A stretch of DNA of 64,000 bases, taken from positions 39,214-103,213 of the forward strand of contig JAPYMA010000890.1 in NCBI GenBank assembly GCA_035041965.1, written 5' to 3'. Each line of letters starts with the position of its first letter. The stretch's first letter is position 1. Below are positions 1-15,400 of the stretch, piece by piece. The stretch is from Anisakis pegreffii (lineage: Eukaryota > Nematoda > Chromadorea > Rhabditida > Anisakidae). The position numbers and the translations under genes were made by a program. A model generated the notes under the pieces. It had not been told where the DNA came from and searched no databases. It saw only the letters and a list, made by a program, of their open reading frames with translations.

Positions 1-162
1 TGAAAGTATCGAAAGTAAAAGTTTCGGTGGTAAACTGTTTCTAATGAGTAACCAGTGAATTTCACTAACTGTAACATGAATGGCCATATCGTTTTTCTCT
101 TCATTTCGCCAACTCGAAACGCCAGTAACATTTACCGTACTAATTGTACGAGAATTCATTAC

Positions 163-403
163 CTAGTTCGAATGGACTGTTATGAAATATCTTACTTCAT
201 CATCGTCTTCCTCAATCCCATCGATATTCCCATGCTCAAATGTTGTATTGTTGATGGCTTCTGCATAATCACGCATTGGAATAAAATTACTGTCATGTTC
301 AAATCCGTCATTATACGAACAATTTTCATGCCATTCATTTGCAGATGAAGTATCATTATGCAACTTTTGTGAAATTGCTTCAAACCGACTTCTTAATGCA
401 CCC
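163..403 (-). CDS. Mosaic protein: last cytoplasmic-tail exon and stop
   Basis: The exon begins after a TTTCAG acceptor at 404-406 in phase 2, matching the donor of the exon at 529-833. It encodes an acidic, Asn-rich segment with a run of Glu/Asp (EEDDDE) close to its end. The simplest reading stops at TAG 163-165. A good donor (GTAAGA) sits just before the end at 195, followed 33 nt later by CTAG and a further open 31-codon stretch (70-162) with its own donor, so a longer alternative tail is possible. No catalytic domain is visible. Confidence 0.65.
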
Positions 404-3400
404 CTGAAATGCGATTTCCATGACGAACTGAATGTTCCAGTTGCTGTCTTTCGTAGACTATTTCATTCGTTATCGCGTTAGGCATCAAACAAAAATGATG
501 CACATGTGCTGGTATCAAGAACACCTACCTATGATCATTATTCCATGCTGATTCTTTGACACGCATCAATGCTTCAATATATGAATTGCTATTTTCATTT
601 TCCTCCCTTCCATAACCGAAACGTTCGTAATCAGCTGAATCGATCGGAAATCCCGATGAATCCATTCCGATCGCTTTCGGTCCATATTTTTCAACAGCAC
701 GCAGTGTTGTATCAACTGTTAAACTTGCTGGTGGCAAATGATCAACATCTTCGAAATCTTGAGCTCGACTGTCTTCCGATCCATCAGCCATTTTTTGTAG
801 ACCCGTGAATATATCGTTGTAGATTTCGATCATCTAAATTGTTAACCTTTCATTGTCTAATACCCACAACAGCAATATACTCATAGGTTCTTATTGATCC
901 ATATTGATAAGTCACTGACTCATTAGAAAACGTCTTAATCACCACTCTGGGACGATGGCATCAACTGTAATTGGACTACAGTTTTTTTCTCGAAAGTGAC
1001 CCTTAAGAATCGAACTGTGGACAGACCTGTGGAACGGTGCTAGTGGCTGTGACTATCGGATAAGTATAAGATGTATCACGATAATAATCGGTTGTTGTCA
1101 TCGTTTTCAGGTTTGCATTCTTGCAACAATATAATAAATTCCGTATTCTGAAAATAATCACTTGATCAATCTGATGAATTGTTAATTAACTGAATATATG
1201 CTGATCATAATATTGTATTCTAGATATGGAATCCGAACGAAATTCCGGTCGGTAGTACTCCAACCGAGTTGGCATTTCGTCATTCCGATATTCGAAATTT
1301 TGACCGATTTTCCAACTTGTTCGGTCGGAATCCGACTGAACTGGCATTTCGTCATTTCGATAGTCGGAATTCCGACTGAAACTTTCGGATTTTTCCGACC
1401 GATTGTCGACCGGATCCCATCACTTCTGTATGCTAATTACACCACTCATGTTATTATTTGTTTGACATAGCAGACATTCAATTGCTATTTCTTAGATTTG
1501 TCTCTTTGCAACTGATCGTTAGTTCAGTTATTGGCAATGACTATTTTAATAGAATTTTCAGGTGTTGTAAATCTTTAATTTCCTCAACAAAAGGGATAGC
1601 TGCATGCACTCGACATCACTTATCGTCAGTGATAAATAATATCGACGAACCGCTTACATATATCAGAATAAAAGCATTAGTAATAAATGCATACTCTAAC
1701 AAGGTTGCAGTTACCACCAACTCAATAATATAATATACAACAAGTGCGTTTGAAATAGGTATGCGAATGCAAAAAAATAAAGGAATCTACGAACGTTATT
1801 AAATGATAAGAATCAACTCACCTTTTTCTATAAACGATCACAACTGAACTAACAATAATTGCTGCAACTGCTCCCGCAACTGATACAATCAACCAAGATA
1901 TCCAGGGCGCTGACTCGTGTTTTTCTTGCGATGCGATTGCAGTTTTTGGCGGCGCTGTTACCATTGATAATATACAGTAACGCACGCTGGAAGATCCCTG
2001 AAATTATATTCTAATGAGTTGGTCATTGTCTATATGGATTTCACATCCTAAGTATTCAACTATAACCTTCTCAGTTGAATGTGTGCTATTCATGGACTAC
2101 TTGTTTGATTTTTTAACACATTAGAGTGCAGGACTGTGGAATGCATGCAAAATATGAGATAAACTTACGGGGTTCAATGTTGTGAAACCAGTACCACATG
2201 GCACACAGGCAGATTGGTTCCATCCATCCTGAGGAATAAAAAAATAAATGATTCAGTTCGTGATCCTAATTGTCAAGGTCGCCAATAAAAGTGGATAAAT
2301 GAGCTGATCAAACCTGATAATATCCAATAGGACATTGTAAACAAATATCTGTAAGACGATCACTGTCCTGATTCAAGGGTGCAACTACACTTTGATTGGT
2401 ATATGTGCCTGGTGGACAGTTCATAACAGAACAGTCTTTTGTTGATGAACAGTTTGTGGTTGGAGTAGTAAAGCCAAGATTGCATGATATGCACTTTACA
2501 GTTTCGTTACTGTTTGGTCGAAATGAACCTTTTGGACAAGCCACACACAGCTCTTCAACACCCATATAAAATCCACCTTCACAAGTTACATTGCAGTCCT
2601 TTTCACTTCTTGAACCCTACAAATTTCCTAGCTGATTCTTCATTCATGCATCCTTTGAGAGGATGTTTCCTTTTAAAAGTTTTCATAATCTGATCTTTAT
2701 AGCAACTTTTTAAATGGATCATTCTTCAGAACTCATGAAAAAGCTGAAAAGTTCCATAATCGAAACTCATACGATGAGAAATTATAACGGTACCTAGACA
2801 TTTTGCCTAAAGACGTTTCGCCTAGGGACAGCTTGCCTATTAGGCAAAATATCCATTGAAAAACCGTCCGTTAGGCAATAAATTGTTCGGTCACGAATTA
2901 TAACAGTGCTCAGGTAGCACACAGTTCTTTCGTGTTTCAGTTACGATATAATGAAATAGTACAACGTTTTCTTACGGTCCCAGCTGTCGAATATCCCAAC
3001 TTGCAAGGGAAGCACTGAATCGCTCCATCTTCTGGTTGGAATGTTCCACGCTCACATTGCTTGCAACTGGATGTAGTAGGATTATAATAGTTGCCAGGTG
3101 TACAGTTGGCTAAATGTTTTGCATATTTTGTTAGCAAACTGCAACAATTTTGAAATCATCTGAGTTAGGAACAAGGTTATGAAAAGCGATCGAAATCATT
3201 CAAAATTGCGTTGACAGATCAATCGCTGTGTTCATATCAAATACAATGGAGCACAACTTACAATAGCAATCGACTTCCATCGTAGCGCCTGTTGTGCCTG
3301 TAACCGTTCCATTAGCACATTTTTTGCATGGACCATTTCCTTCCACATCCTTATATGTATTTTCTGGACAAGGTATACAAGTTGAGTTGCTGAGGTAATA

Positions 3401-6400
3401 ACCAATCGTACATTTCACTACAACATCAATATGGCATTCATGAATTTTTTGAAACTTTGGTCTTCAATTCCTCTTTAAACTACACAAATTTACTAACGAG
3501 AACGTACGATATTGTTGAGTGAGATTGAAATTAAATTCGAGCTTTACGAAAGCACAGGAAGTTTGAAATAACTGATGGATTGCTTAGCTTCACGATGTAA
3601 AATATGAGTGGAAAAAAAGAAATACCGCATGCTTTGAGCTCGCCATTCAATAACATCTGATAATCAGGATCTTTGCAACTCCATTCTGTTGTTGGCGATT
3701 TCGAATTATTTCCGTATTCTTCATACATACTCGTATCAACGTAATGGAAGATCGACGATCGTGTAGTGCTTCAAGATGGATATTTTTAGAAATGGCACTG
3801 AGTGTTTCAAATGATATATAATTTTATCCGATCTGTGGGTCAATGTGAGCAGTGAATGATACAATTCAGACTGTCGCATTTCAAATAAAATCTCAAACTT
3901 TCTAGCTCAGCAAATGTTTACTTTATTGTGAGAACATATGAGAGTTCAATTCGCTGTAGAATGGTACTTTTCTTGACTCTTTTCGCACAGTTCGAAGAGA
4001 TGTTCACTTCACCACTACAGTTTACTGTTCGACAGAAACCTGCACCACCGTATCGCTTGTTTGCAATCTGAAGCAGTCATATCCTTATAGTTAGGCATTT
4101 TCCACCGATGATTTCATGTTGACTTCCCGAACGAATATCTTCCAGGATGGCATCAACACTTTTTGAGGTTTTTCGAACTGTGTCAATCATAAACTTAAAT
4201 ACCCTGCTCTCATCAGCAAACACATGCATCAAATGTAGCATCAAAAAAAATATTTATAGATATTATGCATACCGCTATACATTGCATTAAAACTCTTTCG
4301 ATATCTTCAATATTTGAACAATGGTCATTCACTGATACTGAGCCTGAAACGAGTTCATAAAATGATACGATCGTTTCTGACTAATCAACATTGAGATATT
4401 AAGGCTAAGTTCAACCATTCAGCCGTTGTTCGGGAGGTTTATAAGCTGAACATGACGGAAAACGATATTGAATTGGATGATGCCAACGAGACCATCGACC
4501 CTTAAACGTAACTGTTATTTCTCCACAATAATTGCTCGCAAATTTCCCACAAAAAATGCAAAAGATGAATTATAGAATGCAATGAGCCGAACGAATTCGG
4601 CCGTATTATTGATAAATTTCAAGTATTAGAATGACTAAATCCTTTTAAAATCCTAGCAAAATGAGGCATCTAGCGAGTTAATAATACAATAGAGGTAATT
4701 ATTGAAAGAAGCTGACCATGATATCGCAGACAAAGAAAGCCGGCATTTTGGTTGCAAACAAATAACCATCTCTACAATTCAGAAACGCTGCTCGACGTGC
4801 CACATCGCTGCTATTTAACTCTAGTGTGCTCTTATTGCCATTGTATGGATCGGATGGTTCAGTGCAATTTTGTGGTGACACAACAATATCAAATTCACAT
4901 GTTGCAATATTACCTGCTTTATCACTGGCTATGTAAATCACACGGTATTGACCCCTGAACTGAGATATTTATTACATTTACCTTTACCTTTACATTCACC
5001 ATATACCTTTCAATATTCATTCATATATTATACCGTTGAGAATACGCTCAGAGCTTCATCTATTTCCAATTATTCAGAATAATTCGGGGAGCGAATCCGT
5101 TTTCCGGATATTGAAAACAAACGAAGTATAGTTTTAAATTCATAATAATATAATCAGGTTAATATCTAACTTATTGAGTGATATAACTTGAGAAAGACAC
5201 ATACAAATAGATATTTTTAATTACCATGTAAAAACATCACCGCTTCTAAAATTGCATATTACTTCAACGATGAGATCATTGTCCGTAAATATATCCTCTG
5301 CTGTAGAGGGCTGCCATGTTACACTTGTGAGACGCTTTTCAGACACAATATACTGGTTTGATGGACAATTTACAACTGTCGGAGGTATTTTATCTTAAAT
5401 AAATTAAAGTTTGTCATTCGCTTATGCAAATATCAACACATACAATCAGAATGCAAAAATTCATTTGCGAAATTCAGTAAGACTGGACTGCTTAGAGCAC
5501 TTACCATAAACACTTGAGCATGACTCGGACTGGCCTGGTAGACATGTGGATGAGACGCAAACACCCGGATAGAGTCCGTGTACGGAGGAATCTTGATAGC
5601 CGATCGTTGTGAATTCTTTCCAGTTTATAATCAAACTTTTTTTATCATTTTCACTCTGCGAATGCAGCCAGTGCTGGCAATTATATGCCATATTTCGTAT
5701 TTCAGCATCACTCATCGCTTTCTTATAAAGCTGTAAATATGCGTAATCATGAAATTATGCATAGTTCCGAAAACATAGAATTGCACAGCTCTTGAAATCG
5801 TGCCTAGTTAGTTCGGAGGAAGTTCGAAAGAGTGATTTGCTTGCGAACAATAGGTAAAATGTCCGCAAAATGTGAACCTGGATAAGGCTAAGTTCACCAG
5901 TAAATCGCCGTCGACCACTGATTGATTGACCCAGCAAAATGCGCAGTTGAGGGTGCATTTCTCCAATGCTCTCATTGGACGTCGCAACCAGTTGCCCATT
6001 TAAGAAAACGTTCATTATACTGCCACGATTTCGACGGACACAAAACTAAAGAAATCGTTTTGTTTAATTCGAAAAATTTAGCCATAAATGTTCAGTTATT
6101 TCATTCATTATCCTTATTAGTTTCGTTGTCATTGCGATGAAAATTAAGTGAATTATAATAATGCACCCACTAACTTGATGCCATACACCAGTCTTCATTG
6201 TGAATTTGATCAGGACGGTATTATTCACCTGAACACCCGAACAACTGATTGAAATTAATGATTGGTTGTGCCTGAAGATGGTTCGAAATGCTTTCGGAAC
6301 ATAAATGCCACCAACGGATAACGTTTTCATCAACATCTACTTTAAGTTCTTGGCATATTCAATTATGCAGCATCACACGATTTTTTTGCCATGGAATAAT

Positions 6401-9400
6401 ATCGAATGCGATTTGAATTGCAATCATGCTATCATTGCTTCAACTAACAAAAATCGCCCCCTTTTGTATTCTGTCCATGGATTCTCATCCTTACTGAACG
6501 CATTTCTTGTCACTGTCATCTCATGGCCAGATTTATCGTTAATTCCAAAAATTTTCAATAATTTTATCACTAGCTGATTGTTTCACCTGGCACTCATACA
6601 ATTTCATACGAGGGACACAGACATATTTTTCTCCTGTCCACCCTGGAACACGCTGTCCAACGAATTTCTCCACTCCTCCTGTACCTTATAAATTTGTCGG
6701 GGGAGTGCATAGCTTCCTTCTATACCTCCTTACCCACCTAATGTAGCTGCATTAACTACTGAATTCCATTGCAACGATGAAGAGAGTAGAATATTGAATT
6801 GATTAGTCGATTGCGGAAATAAGAGAAGACGGATGCTTTCAAATGATATTCGTTGAAGAAACTATAAAATGTAACGAACGTTTGCTTTGAAAATAATACG
6901 ATGAATGGTGTACTCATCATTTCAGAGGATTGTTGAATGCGATTCTGTGTACGTGGCTTTACCCATCCGCATAATGAAAATTCATCAAAAATATCACTGC
7001 TGTTGAACGGTATTGAAACGACTTTCGCCGAAGGAATTCCTCCAGCAAAATAGAGATTATAACTTTGGGTTTTCTCTGAAATCAAAACGGACAATACAAA
7101 TTATATAATTCAAATCCAATTAATAATACACGATTGGTTGCACCTTCAAATGGATTCACTTGCTGACAAAATTTGAATGAATACCGATACAAAAATAATC
7201 GAATATACCAAAATCACAAAGCAGTCATCAGAATTTTCCAACGATACGAGGTTTGAGATATTTTACAGAAGGGTATCAATATTTATGTATTCCGTTGATG
7301 AGAAATTAGACGTGGTAATAATAGTCTTAATTCACTTTTCGAATGGGGAGAAATTTATACAATTTTCAGGTAGAGTAACGATGGTAAGGAATGATGATTA
7401 ATCATCAGTCGGTCATCATCTCTCATGAAGCACATAAAATATTCTCGCGAGAAGCTCAATAAATGCGAATAAAAAGTGCACTAACTTATTTCGCATCTAT
7501 CGCCAACGAACTCATAAGTACAGCGACAACGTGCAACTATGCCCTCAACGTAGCATGTCGCTCCATTCATACAATAATTCATCGTTGCGTTTATTTTACA
7601 TGGATTCTATAAACAAACAATTTTTGAACAATTCACCAAGTACACATACGCTCTCCCTTCGTAGGTGCTTATGATGTGGTCAAACAACAAAATATTTTTT
7701 AATACGCACAACTTATCAATGAAAATACTTCACAACACTCACAAATTCATTTCATTCACTGTACATCATCATATAGAATCAAATTGTGTTCACACCAAAA
7801 AATTCCAATCAGAGAACTTACAACGCGAACAGAACAGTTCAGTCCTTCATATTCCGCCAGACACTCACAATAATAACCAAGAATGTTGCTTCTGCATATA
7901 CCATTATTTTGACATGGATTTGGATCACAGTGATCCAAAATGCTCTCACAATTTTTTCCACCATAACCTGAACACTTGAATGATTTATGGAGAAAAAATC
8001 GATGGATGACTGGGGGAGCTAAGGTCACATTTGACGACTGTAGGCATTTGTAAATAAGGAGAAGCATAGTGACACCTGGAGGACACGAGCAATCATAACC
8101 CCATTGGATATCAGTGCAAGTGCCATAATTGAAACATGGATTTCTCAATGAGCAGAACTCGACTGGTAATTCACAGAAACTTCCTCTTCTATTGAATGGA
8201 CACAGACATTTGTAAGTATCACCCAGAACGTCGACGCATTCCGACTGTAAAGAGCAGTTGTTATTTACACAAGCATCTACATCCTCTGCACAACGTGGCC
8301 CTGCAAAAAGCAAACAACTCATCGAGCATATTTTAAGAACATATTCCATCGAATATATCAAAAACATGGTTACTTCATGAACCCTTTTGGACAGAATCGA
8401 ATTGCTTTGATACCACAATATACTCAACAATTCAGTACATCATCAGTTACTCCATTCGAATGATACGTTTGTGATTCGATCAGAAATGTTACTATTTGCG
8501 CAATGTCCTCTTCAATTGATTTTAAAATGAGATCACAAAAATCAATTACTTCGTGTTTTTTGCAGCTTCTCGTTTCGAACGATTCGAAAACAGCTCACAC
8601 TACTCGTCGCGAAAGAAAATCTTGAAAAGTTATCTAGCCTTATCTCATCACTGAGATATCAATTTCTGATAAACATAAAATCTACAAACTTTCTACTGGC
8701 TGTCTGAACTCCCGCACTATACATGACGACATCCCAAATAGCTCATGAATTCGCTGGGAAGGCATCAATCTTAAAAGTTTAATGTCATAAAAAAGTTACC
8801 TTTCCAACCATGTTTACAGCTGCAGTTGTATTTTCCATCATGACCCATTGAAATAGCAGTACAATGACCCCCTTCAACACATGTGTCATTCATGCAAGGA
8901 CTGATAGCTTGCTGAAATCGATAAATAGTTTCGGTGGTTACAACTTTGTTCTTTGCAAACTTATAAAAAATGATTTTTGTTCGATTCATTGCTACGTTAT
9001 GAATGAATGAAATAAAGTGACCTCACAAAAATCGCCTTCATAGTCACTGGGACATGAACAGAAAGGTCCGTTGAAAGTGTCATAACAAGTTCCTCCGTGT
9101 TGACAAGGATTTGATCTACAATGTTCAACTGGAGTCGAACAGTCCATGCCATCGAAGCCTTCGCTGCACACACATGAAGCTTTCTTATTTGTAATTTTGC
9201 ATGAACCATAATTACATTTCGGGGTAGTTGATAAATCATAATTACACGGCGCTGACGTTTGACAATCTTCACCAAATGTCCCTTAAACTCTCAATAATTA
9301 AATGGTCATTGATCTTTCGACTCTTACGTACTGTAACAAAGCGGATCAAATAATCAAACAATCTATAACTGAAGTGTTAAAAAAAACTGATTTTTTATAA

Positions 9401-12400
9401 CCAACCATTATTACATTCACAAAAATAATAACTATTTAATTCGTTTGAAAATTGATCGCATTTCCCATCGCCGCATAAGGAATTCTCCATCATATCAGTA
9501 CAAATGTTAAATTTCATTGAGCAATTACTTCCCGTGTACTCTGGTGGGCATAAACAGGAACCGGTCAGAGTTTTTATGCCATCATTTGTGCAGTTACTTT
9601 CTTTGCTTGCCTTCGCTGAAAATAGCATTTAAGAAGAATTATCGCTTCAAGGCTCACTTAAGCATCAGACTTCGGTTGGGTCGGAGAACCCCAAGACTAG
9701 GTGGCCCCGAGCGTTTTCAGAGTTTCGTGGATTATCGAGCGTTTTCGAGGTCTTAAAGGTCCCCAACTATGCCCATCAACTTCGGAGGTCCTGAACTCGA
9801 GAGCCCGCAAGCACTTTTTGGCTCCATCAAAAAAATATCACAGCAAAATTCAGTAGCCGGAACCAGAACCGGTACGATAGCTTTTCTCCGGATCCGGACT
9901 GTTTAGGAACAGGAGCGGGGCAAAGCAAATTTTGGAACCGAAGCCGAAGTTTAAAAAAAAGTGGAGTCGAAGATGGAGCTGGAAACGAAGTTTAGAAAGA
10001 TCTGGAGACCAATCTAGAGCTGAAGTTGGAGCAGAAGTTTCAAAGAATTTGCCCGGGCCAAAATTTCAGAAAAATGCAAAGACAAAGCTGGAACTAGAGG
10101 TAAAAAATACCCAGCTGTAGCTGGAGCCAAAATCGCACAGCCAAGAGTTTTAAAAACGCGCAGCCGGAGTTGGGTCAATTTTTTCACACTAGGCATCACC
10201 GGTCATGAGCCAGAGATTACCTGTACCCCAATAGTTTTGATATTCAACTATCTTAAATCGTTGGAATAGTCTTTACAAATTTGAAAAGTACATCATTGGA
10301 ATATGCGTTTCTGAACAAGTGCAGACTTTTCTACATTTCTTAAATGAATGTTTGTTTTTTCGAATATTTCCACAATGAACAAAACTTTTAAATTTTGAAG
10401 TTTCGGTAATTTCCAAAAAATTACGAATTTCGGTAGATTCCGAAAATTTTTCGTTTACATACCAAATTTCGGAATTTTAAAAAAATGGATTCGGCCAAAT
10501 TCTGACCGAACCCATATTTCCTTCGGTTACCATCGCTGCCCCTGAGCCCGATTCCGCCCCCATCAATCTTACATCGTACCAGTCGTCAAAAGTTCTGCTT
10601 ATAGTCTTCTTTCAGATTATTCACAACAACACTTTATGTACCATTATGCGTCGCATGAACCATTGAAGTGTAAGTCAGTTTCAGAATTAATATGCTAAGC
10701 ATAATTTGCTTTCGGACAGGAAAGTTCATTGTGTACTTTACCTTGAAAATGTGGACAGCTGATAGTGGTTTGAGTGATGTGAGGACATGCTGCATTCGCG
10801 CAAGACAAAAAATCGCAACTATCCATTGGAATGCAGATTTGTTTTGAATGTGGTGCATTCTTGAAACCATCATTACATTCACAGATATAAGAATGACCCG
10901 TGCTGATACAAGCACCTGCAAAGCTTCAATCACACTCTGTCACCAAAACTCAGTTTTTGATCATAAAGTTTCAAGTGTGCCAAAATTCACACTTATTCAA
11001 TTGCAACTTCTGTGTTCCGATTGCGTCAATTTATTCCATACTGGCCATTAATGCCTAACTTCAATGCTTATAGAGGAATGCAGGAATACTGCCTACCATT
11101 AGAGCACAAGCTGATATTGAAACATGGTGAAGTCATTCGATGAGGAAGTTCCGGCGATGTGATATGCTTTTCACATCTTTTACCTGTGAAACCTGAAAAA
11201 TACTGGCAGTGAAACTCGAAATGACATTTACTAAGTATTCTTTCAATTTATTGGTATCACGAGAACTCGATTTTCGCCCAAAAAACAGTTGAATGTTCGC
11301 CCAAAAAACAATTGAAGATGATGAAACAACAAAGATTTCAATGACCGCCAAAAAAAGCGAAATTATAGTATTGAAAAGGAAATAAACGAAACGATACTTG
11401 TGGTATTACCATCTTCACAATGACAAGTAGTGGAGTTTCCATCAAAAGAACATCGTCCTTCGTTGAGACAATATTCTGCATGGCAAAGATTCAAAGCAAC
11501 ACCACAATCGTAACCTGCGTATCCATAGTCACATTTGCACTTGCCATCTACACAAACCGACTTCGGATGACATATATCATCACATACAGCTACTGAATAA
11601 TGAACGTATTCAATTGCTTATGCTTGAACTGGAGTAAAAGTTGAGCTCGATTACTGTTAATGATATTCTTATTCCATTTTTTCGGAATTGTTTCGTCCTG
11701 TGCTGTACTGCCTCCATTCTTATTATTCTATTTGTTGCCATTTTTTGAGAATTTTTTAAAGTTCTGTTTTATTCTGCTTTTAGCTCGAGTTCTTCGTTTC
11801 AATTCTATTTTGTTTCGGTTACAATCGTGATAAACTAACAGTTCACATCTATCAAGCTGACAGCACATGTGCATACATTTATGCAGAACAAAACCTCCTG
11901 TATCCGATGGGCTTAAGAAATGATGGGGTTCTTGAGCGAATTTGAGTGGATATCTAACTTGAACAAATTCATATAAATCGAACAGAAGTGCGCCAAATCA
12001 TATTCCATTTCCTCAGTAAAGACAAGCATTCATATTGTTTTCAGGAAATCCGAGTTTCGTTCTAAATTATGACCACAATGTTAAATGAATGCCTGCGAAA
12101 AATTGAGCTCCAGCTTGAGCGGAAGCATCAAGTTACTTAACTCTGTTTCTCTGGAACTAAGTGTGATCATTGTCCACGGAGCATATTACTAATTCCCTTT
12201 AATCTCAGAACCTTTCCGGGCTGAGGAACATAAAATTGTAATCAGCGTGTTCTAAGCGAAGCGCAGGAATCGTCTGATATATGCGTGTATGATGTGGAAA
12301 TTTGGAAGTAATAATTTTCGAAACATTCCCTGTTCTGAACACTTCTGTTGCCATTTTTTTCGCCCGCCAATTATACTGTGCTGTCACCTTGACTTATTTC

Positions 12401-15400
12401 GTTTTTTTTTCTGTTTGGCAGAACAGAACAGTATTTGATGGAACAGTAGTTAGTGATCACAAATAACTGAGAAGTTGAAAGCATAAGTAGTTTGAATTAA
12501 TCGAATTGCAAGAGCATTATTTACTTCGGCATTGATGAATGGAAGTCGCGTTTTGATGAAACGTCGTAGTGCCTTCAGGACAGCGATCACACGTCCATTG
12601 AGCGGTCTTTGATTGATAAAATCCAAATGGACATGCTATACATGGTTGTAATCCATTCTGACTGAACCATCCAGGCATGCATTCCTCTGAAAATTACTTC
12701 AAAATGTTAATAACATAAAACCTAGAGAGGAGAGTTGTAATTAACATGACAGTTATATCTGAGACATTGAACTTATCGTTGAACAACATATCGGAGAGTA
12801 ACCTAATGAAAATCAAAATCAAGAAGTAATTGACTGAGCTGAACCTGCACAATCGGTTTCAGAAGATGCGCCAGGCAAAGCTGTTGTAGAACCCGGTCTA
12901 CAATGTAGACACTCTTTCGAGGCATTATTCGACTGAAAGAAACCTTTTGGACAAGCTCGACATGGTGTTAGTCCGGTTTCCGAATAGTAGCCAGACGGGC
13001 AGCGCTCTTGAAATCAAAAGATTCATAGTGAAGGAAAGCCAATTTGAGGAATTTGAAAGAGAAAGCAAATGGAATCACCTTACGCTTTGTATATAACATA
13101 TACTCTTGATCAACGTTACACAGTTAACAACTGGCAACCGATGGATCAATTAAAATGGAAGCGTTAACTTCAACTTATTCATATGTTCAGATTGTGTCAA
13201 TAAATCTGTGGTTCAGTTGTCTCTAGTAAACTTTACAGATTCTCAGAATGTATGTGTATTTCGATGCAACATTCGAATTCTTCATCTGTTTCATATGAAT
13301 GCTTTATTATATGATGCATTACGGAGATGCAAAATTAACATCTTGGTCCACATAATCTACAGAAAACTGCTAAAAATGAGAAAGTATGAGTCTGAAAGAA
13401 ATGCTGGAAGCGGAATAGACATTTTCAAAACAGGAACTAACCATAACATAGTTTAATAGAAAATGAGCCTAAATTAGATGTACTTGATCCTGGTGGACAT
13501 TGCTGGCATTGTTTCAAGCCCTCTCTATCTGAATATGTACCAATTGGGCATGGAAGGCAACCAGTCGCAGATGAGTAGAAGCCAGATGGACAATGTTCTG
13601 AAAATGCTCGGTAATTTTTCATTCGAAGGATGTTCAGAACTAATCATCGAATCCAATCATAGATCACTAATCACGGAATATTTTCGAAGCAAATACAATC
13701 GAAGATCAATGAGGTCATTGAAGATGCAGATGAACAGCAATCATAATAATTTGGATTATAACTGCGATTACCTTCACCATAGGAGACCGAATAATTGATG
13801 AATCGCGAGTGTATCTGTAATCCTTCACAAATATCCTGTAAATATTCAGTATTAATCAAGAGCTACCCACAGAATTCATCCCCTCAGAAAACAGTACACT
13901 GAACAATGGTGCATGATTGTTTACTTACCGTAATTGTCGTTAAATCTTCTTCGATGCTTTGCACAAACTTCCGCGCACAACGCTCGCCATTTCCAACATT
14001 GATATTATGACTGATGAAATCAATCGTAAGGATGGTATGATTGGTAAGGTATTCACTGCGTTGCCAGGTATTATTTGCACAAATTTGCTTTGTTATATTC
14101 ATCAACTTCGCATAGATCTTAAAAGATGAATATTTTTTGAAACGACCGATCAGTTCAGGTGTTACCAGTGGTTAAATTATGTTTTGAGTGTTACTAATAT
14201 TATGCTTACTTATTATGGGTAGTTATGACCTGCACCATACTCTTGCTGAGCTCATCTATTAGCACAGGAAAAGAACAGAATCTGAACAAGTCATCTTCCG
14301 CAGGGAGACAGATTAGTGACTATAAGCTTGACTGATGGCATTCTATAAAATGACCAACCTCATTCGTAAGCAATGCTACGCAAATATTTCTGTTAGATAC
14401 CAGTTCCATTTTCATGCTCACTGCTATAGCTGGCCTAGTTTCTGCTGAAAGGTATTTTGAATTAAGGAGCCATGCAAATGAACCGCTAATGTAATTGCAT
14501 TTGAAGATATTATCATTGCAGTGAAAATAGCACATCTTGAGAGATAACAACGAAAAATATTCATCTGGAAATTAAAGTAACCTTATTCAGCTGCAATCCT
14601 TCATTCTTTGATGATACATAGCAGAAGTAATGTCTTCAGAATGTCAAGCAATGAATTCAAAACGTAATGCATATTTTACAAGCCATAACGAGAATAACTT
14701 ACAAATACATACTGGTGAACGGATCATTTGTGACGAGGAATAAGAAAAGGCATAAGACCATCCAGCACCCAATGCACAGGTCAATGCTTTAATTCCTGAT
14801 GGGTATTCGTTGTCGCAGTCATTGATTCGTTTGCAGGTACGTTCATTCAATGAACCACTGCATTGGTATTCTGTTTCATTCACTGGCCATAAGGGACAAT
14901 CGCTCACTGAATTATACAAAACGATTATGTGATCATATTGTATCGTATAATCAAGTTATCCTTTTTGTTCAACACTTTCTATAGATAATATTAAACTATA
15001 AGATGATGTCTTATCACATGCGATGCGACTAAAAGTATTTCGTTTAATTCACATCAAATGCTCATGCATGATATTTCGGTTAATGAATTTTGACGTGCCA
15101 GCATTGAAAACGCACTGTGAATGTATCTAATTGTAAGAATTCATTGAAAATCATCACAATTTACCTCTTGCGACATACCAGAATTTGCATTTGGCAATAT
15201 TACCGTGCTGATCCACTGCAGTCACCGTCACACGAATGGGTTCATTTATTTGCACTGAGCTTCCATTGAACGGTTCATACATCAAATGCACATCTGATGC
15301 ATCAACCCAGTCAACCATCGGTAATCGCGCTAGAACAATGGACGATGTTGTGTTCGACATGTAGTCCTCATATAACTCTGGGCATATCAGCATGGGTGGC

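Noticed and set aside
1545..1640. Minus-strand coding-like stretch (VHAAIPFVEEIKDLQHL) as a tail exon of the mosaic gene
   Set aside because: No acceptor gives the required phase, whereas the exon at 1027-1147 joins the transmembrane exon perfectly.
7665..7979. Plus-strand ORF of 104 codons
   Set aside because: It is the antisense shadow of the EGF exon at 7822-7967 on the minus strand.
9932..10199. Basic Lys/Trp-rich ORF
   Set aside because: It translates a degenerate purine-rich intronic repeat.
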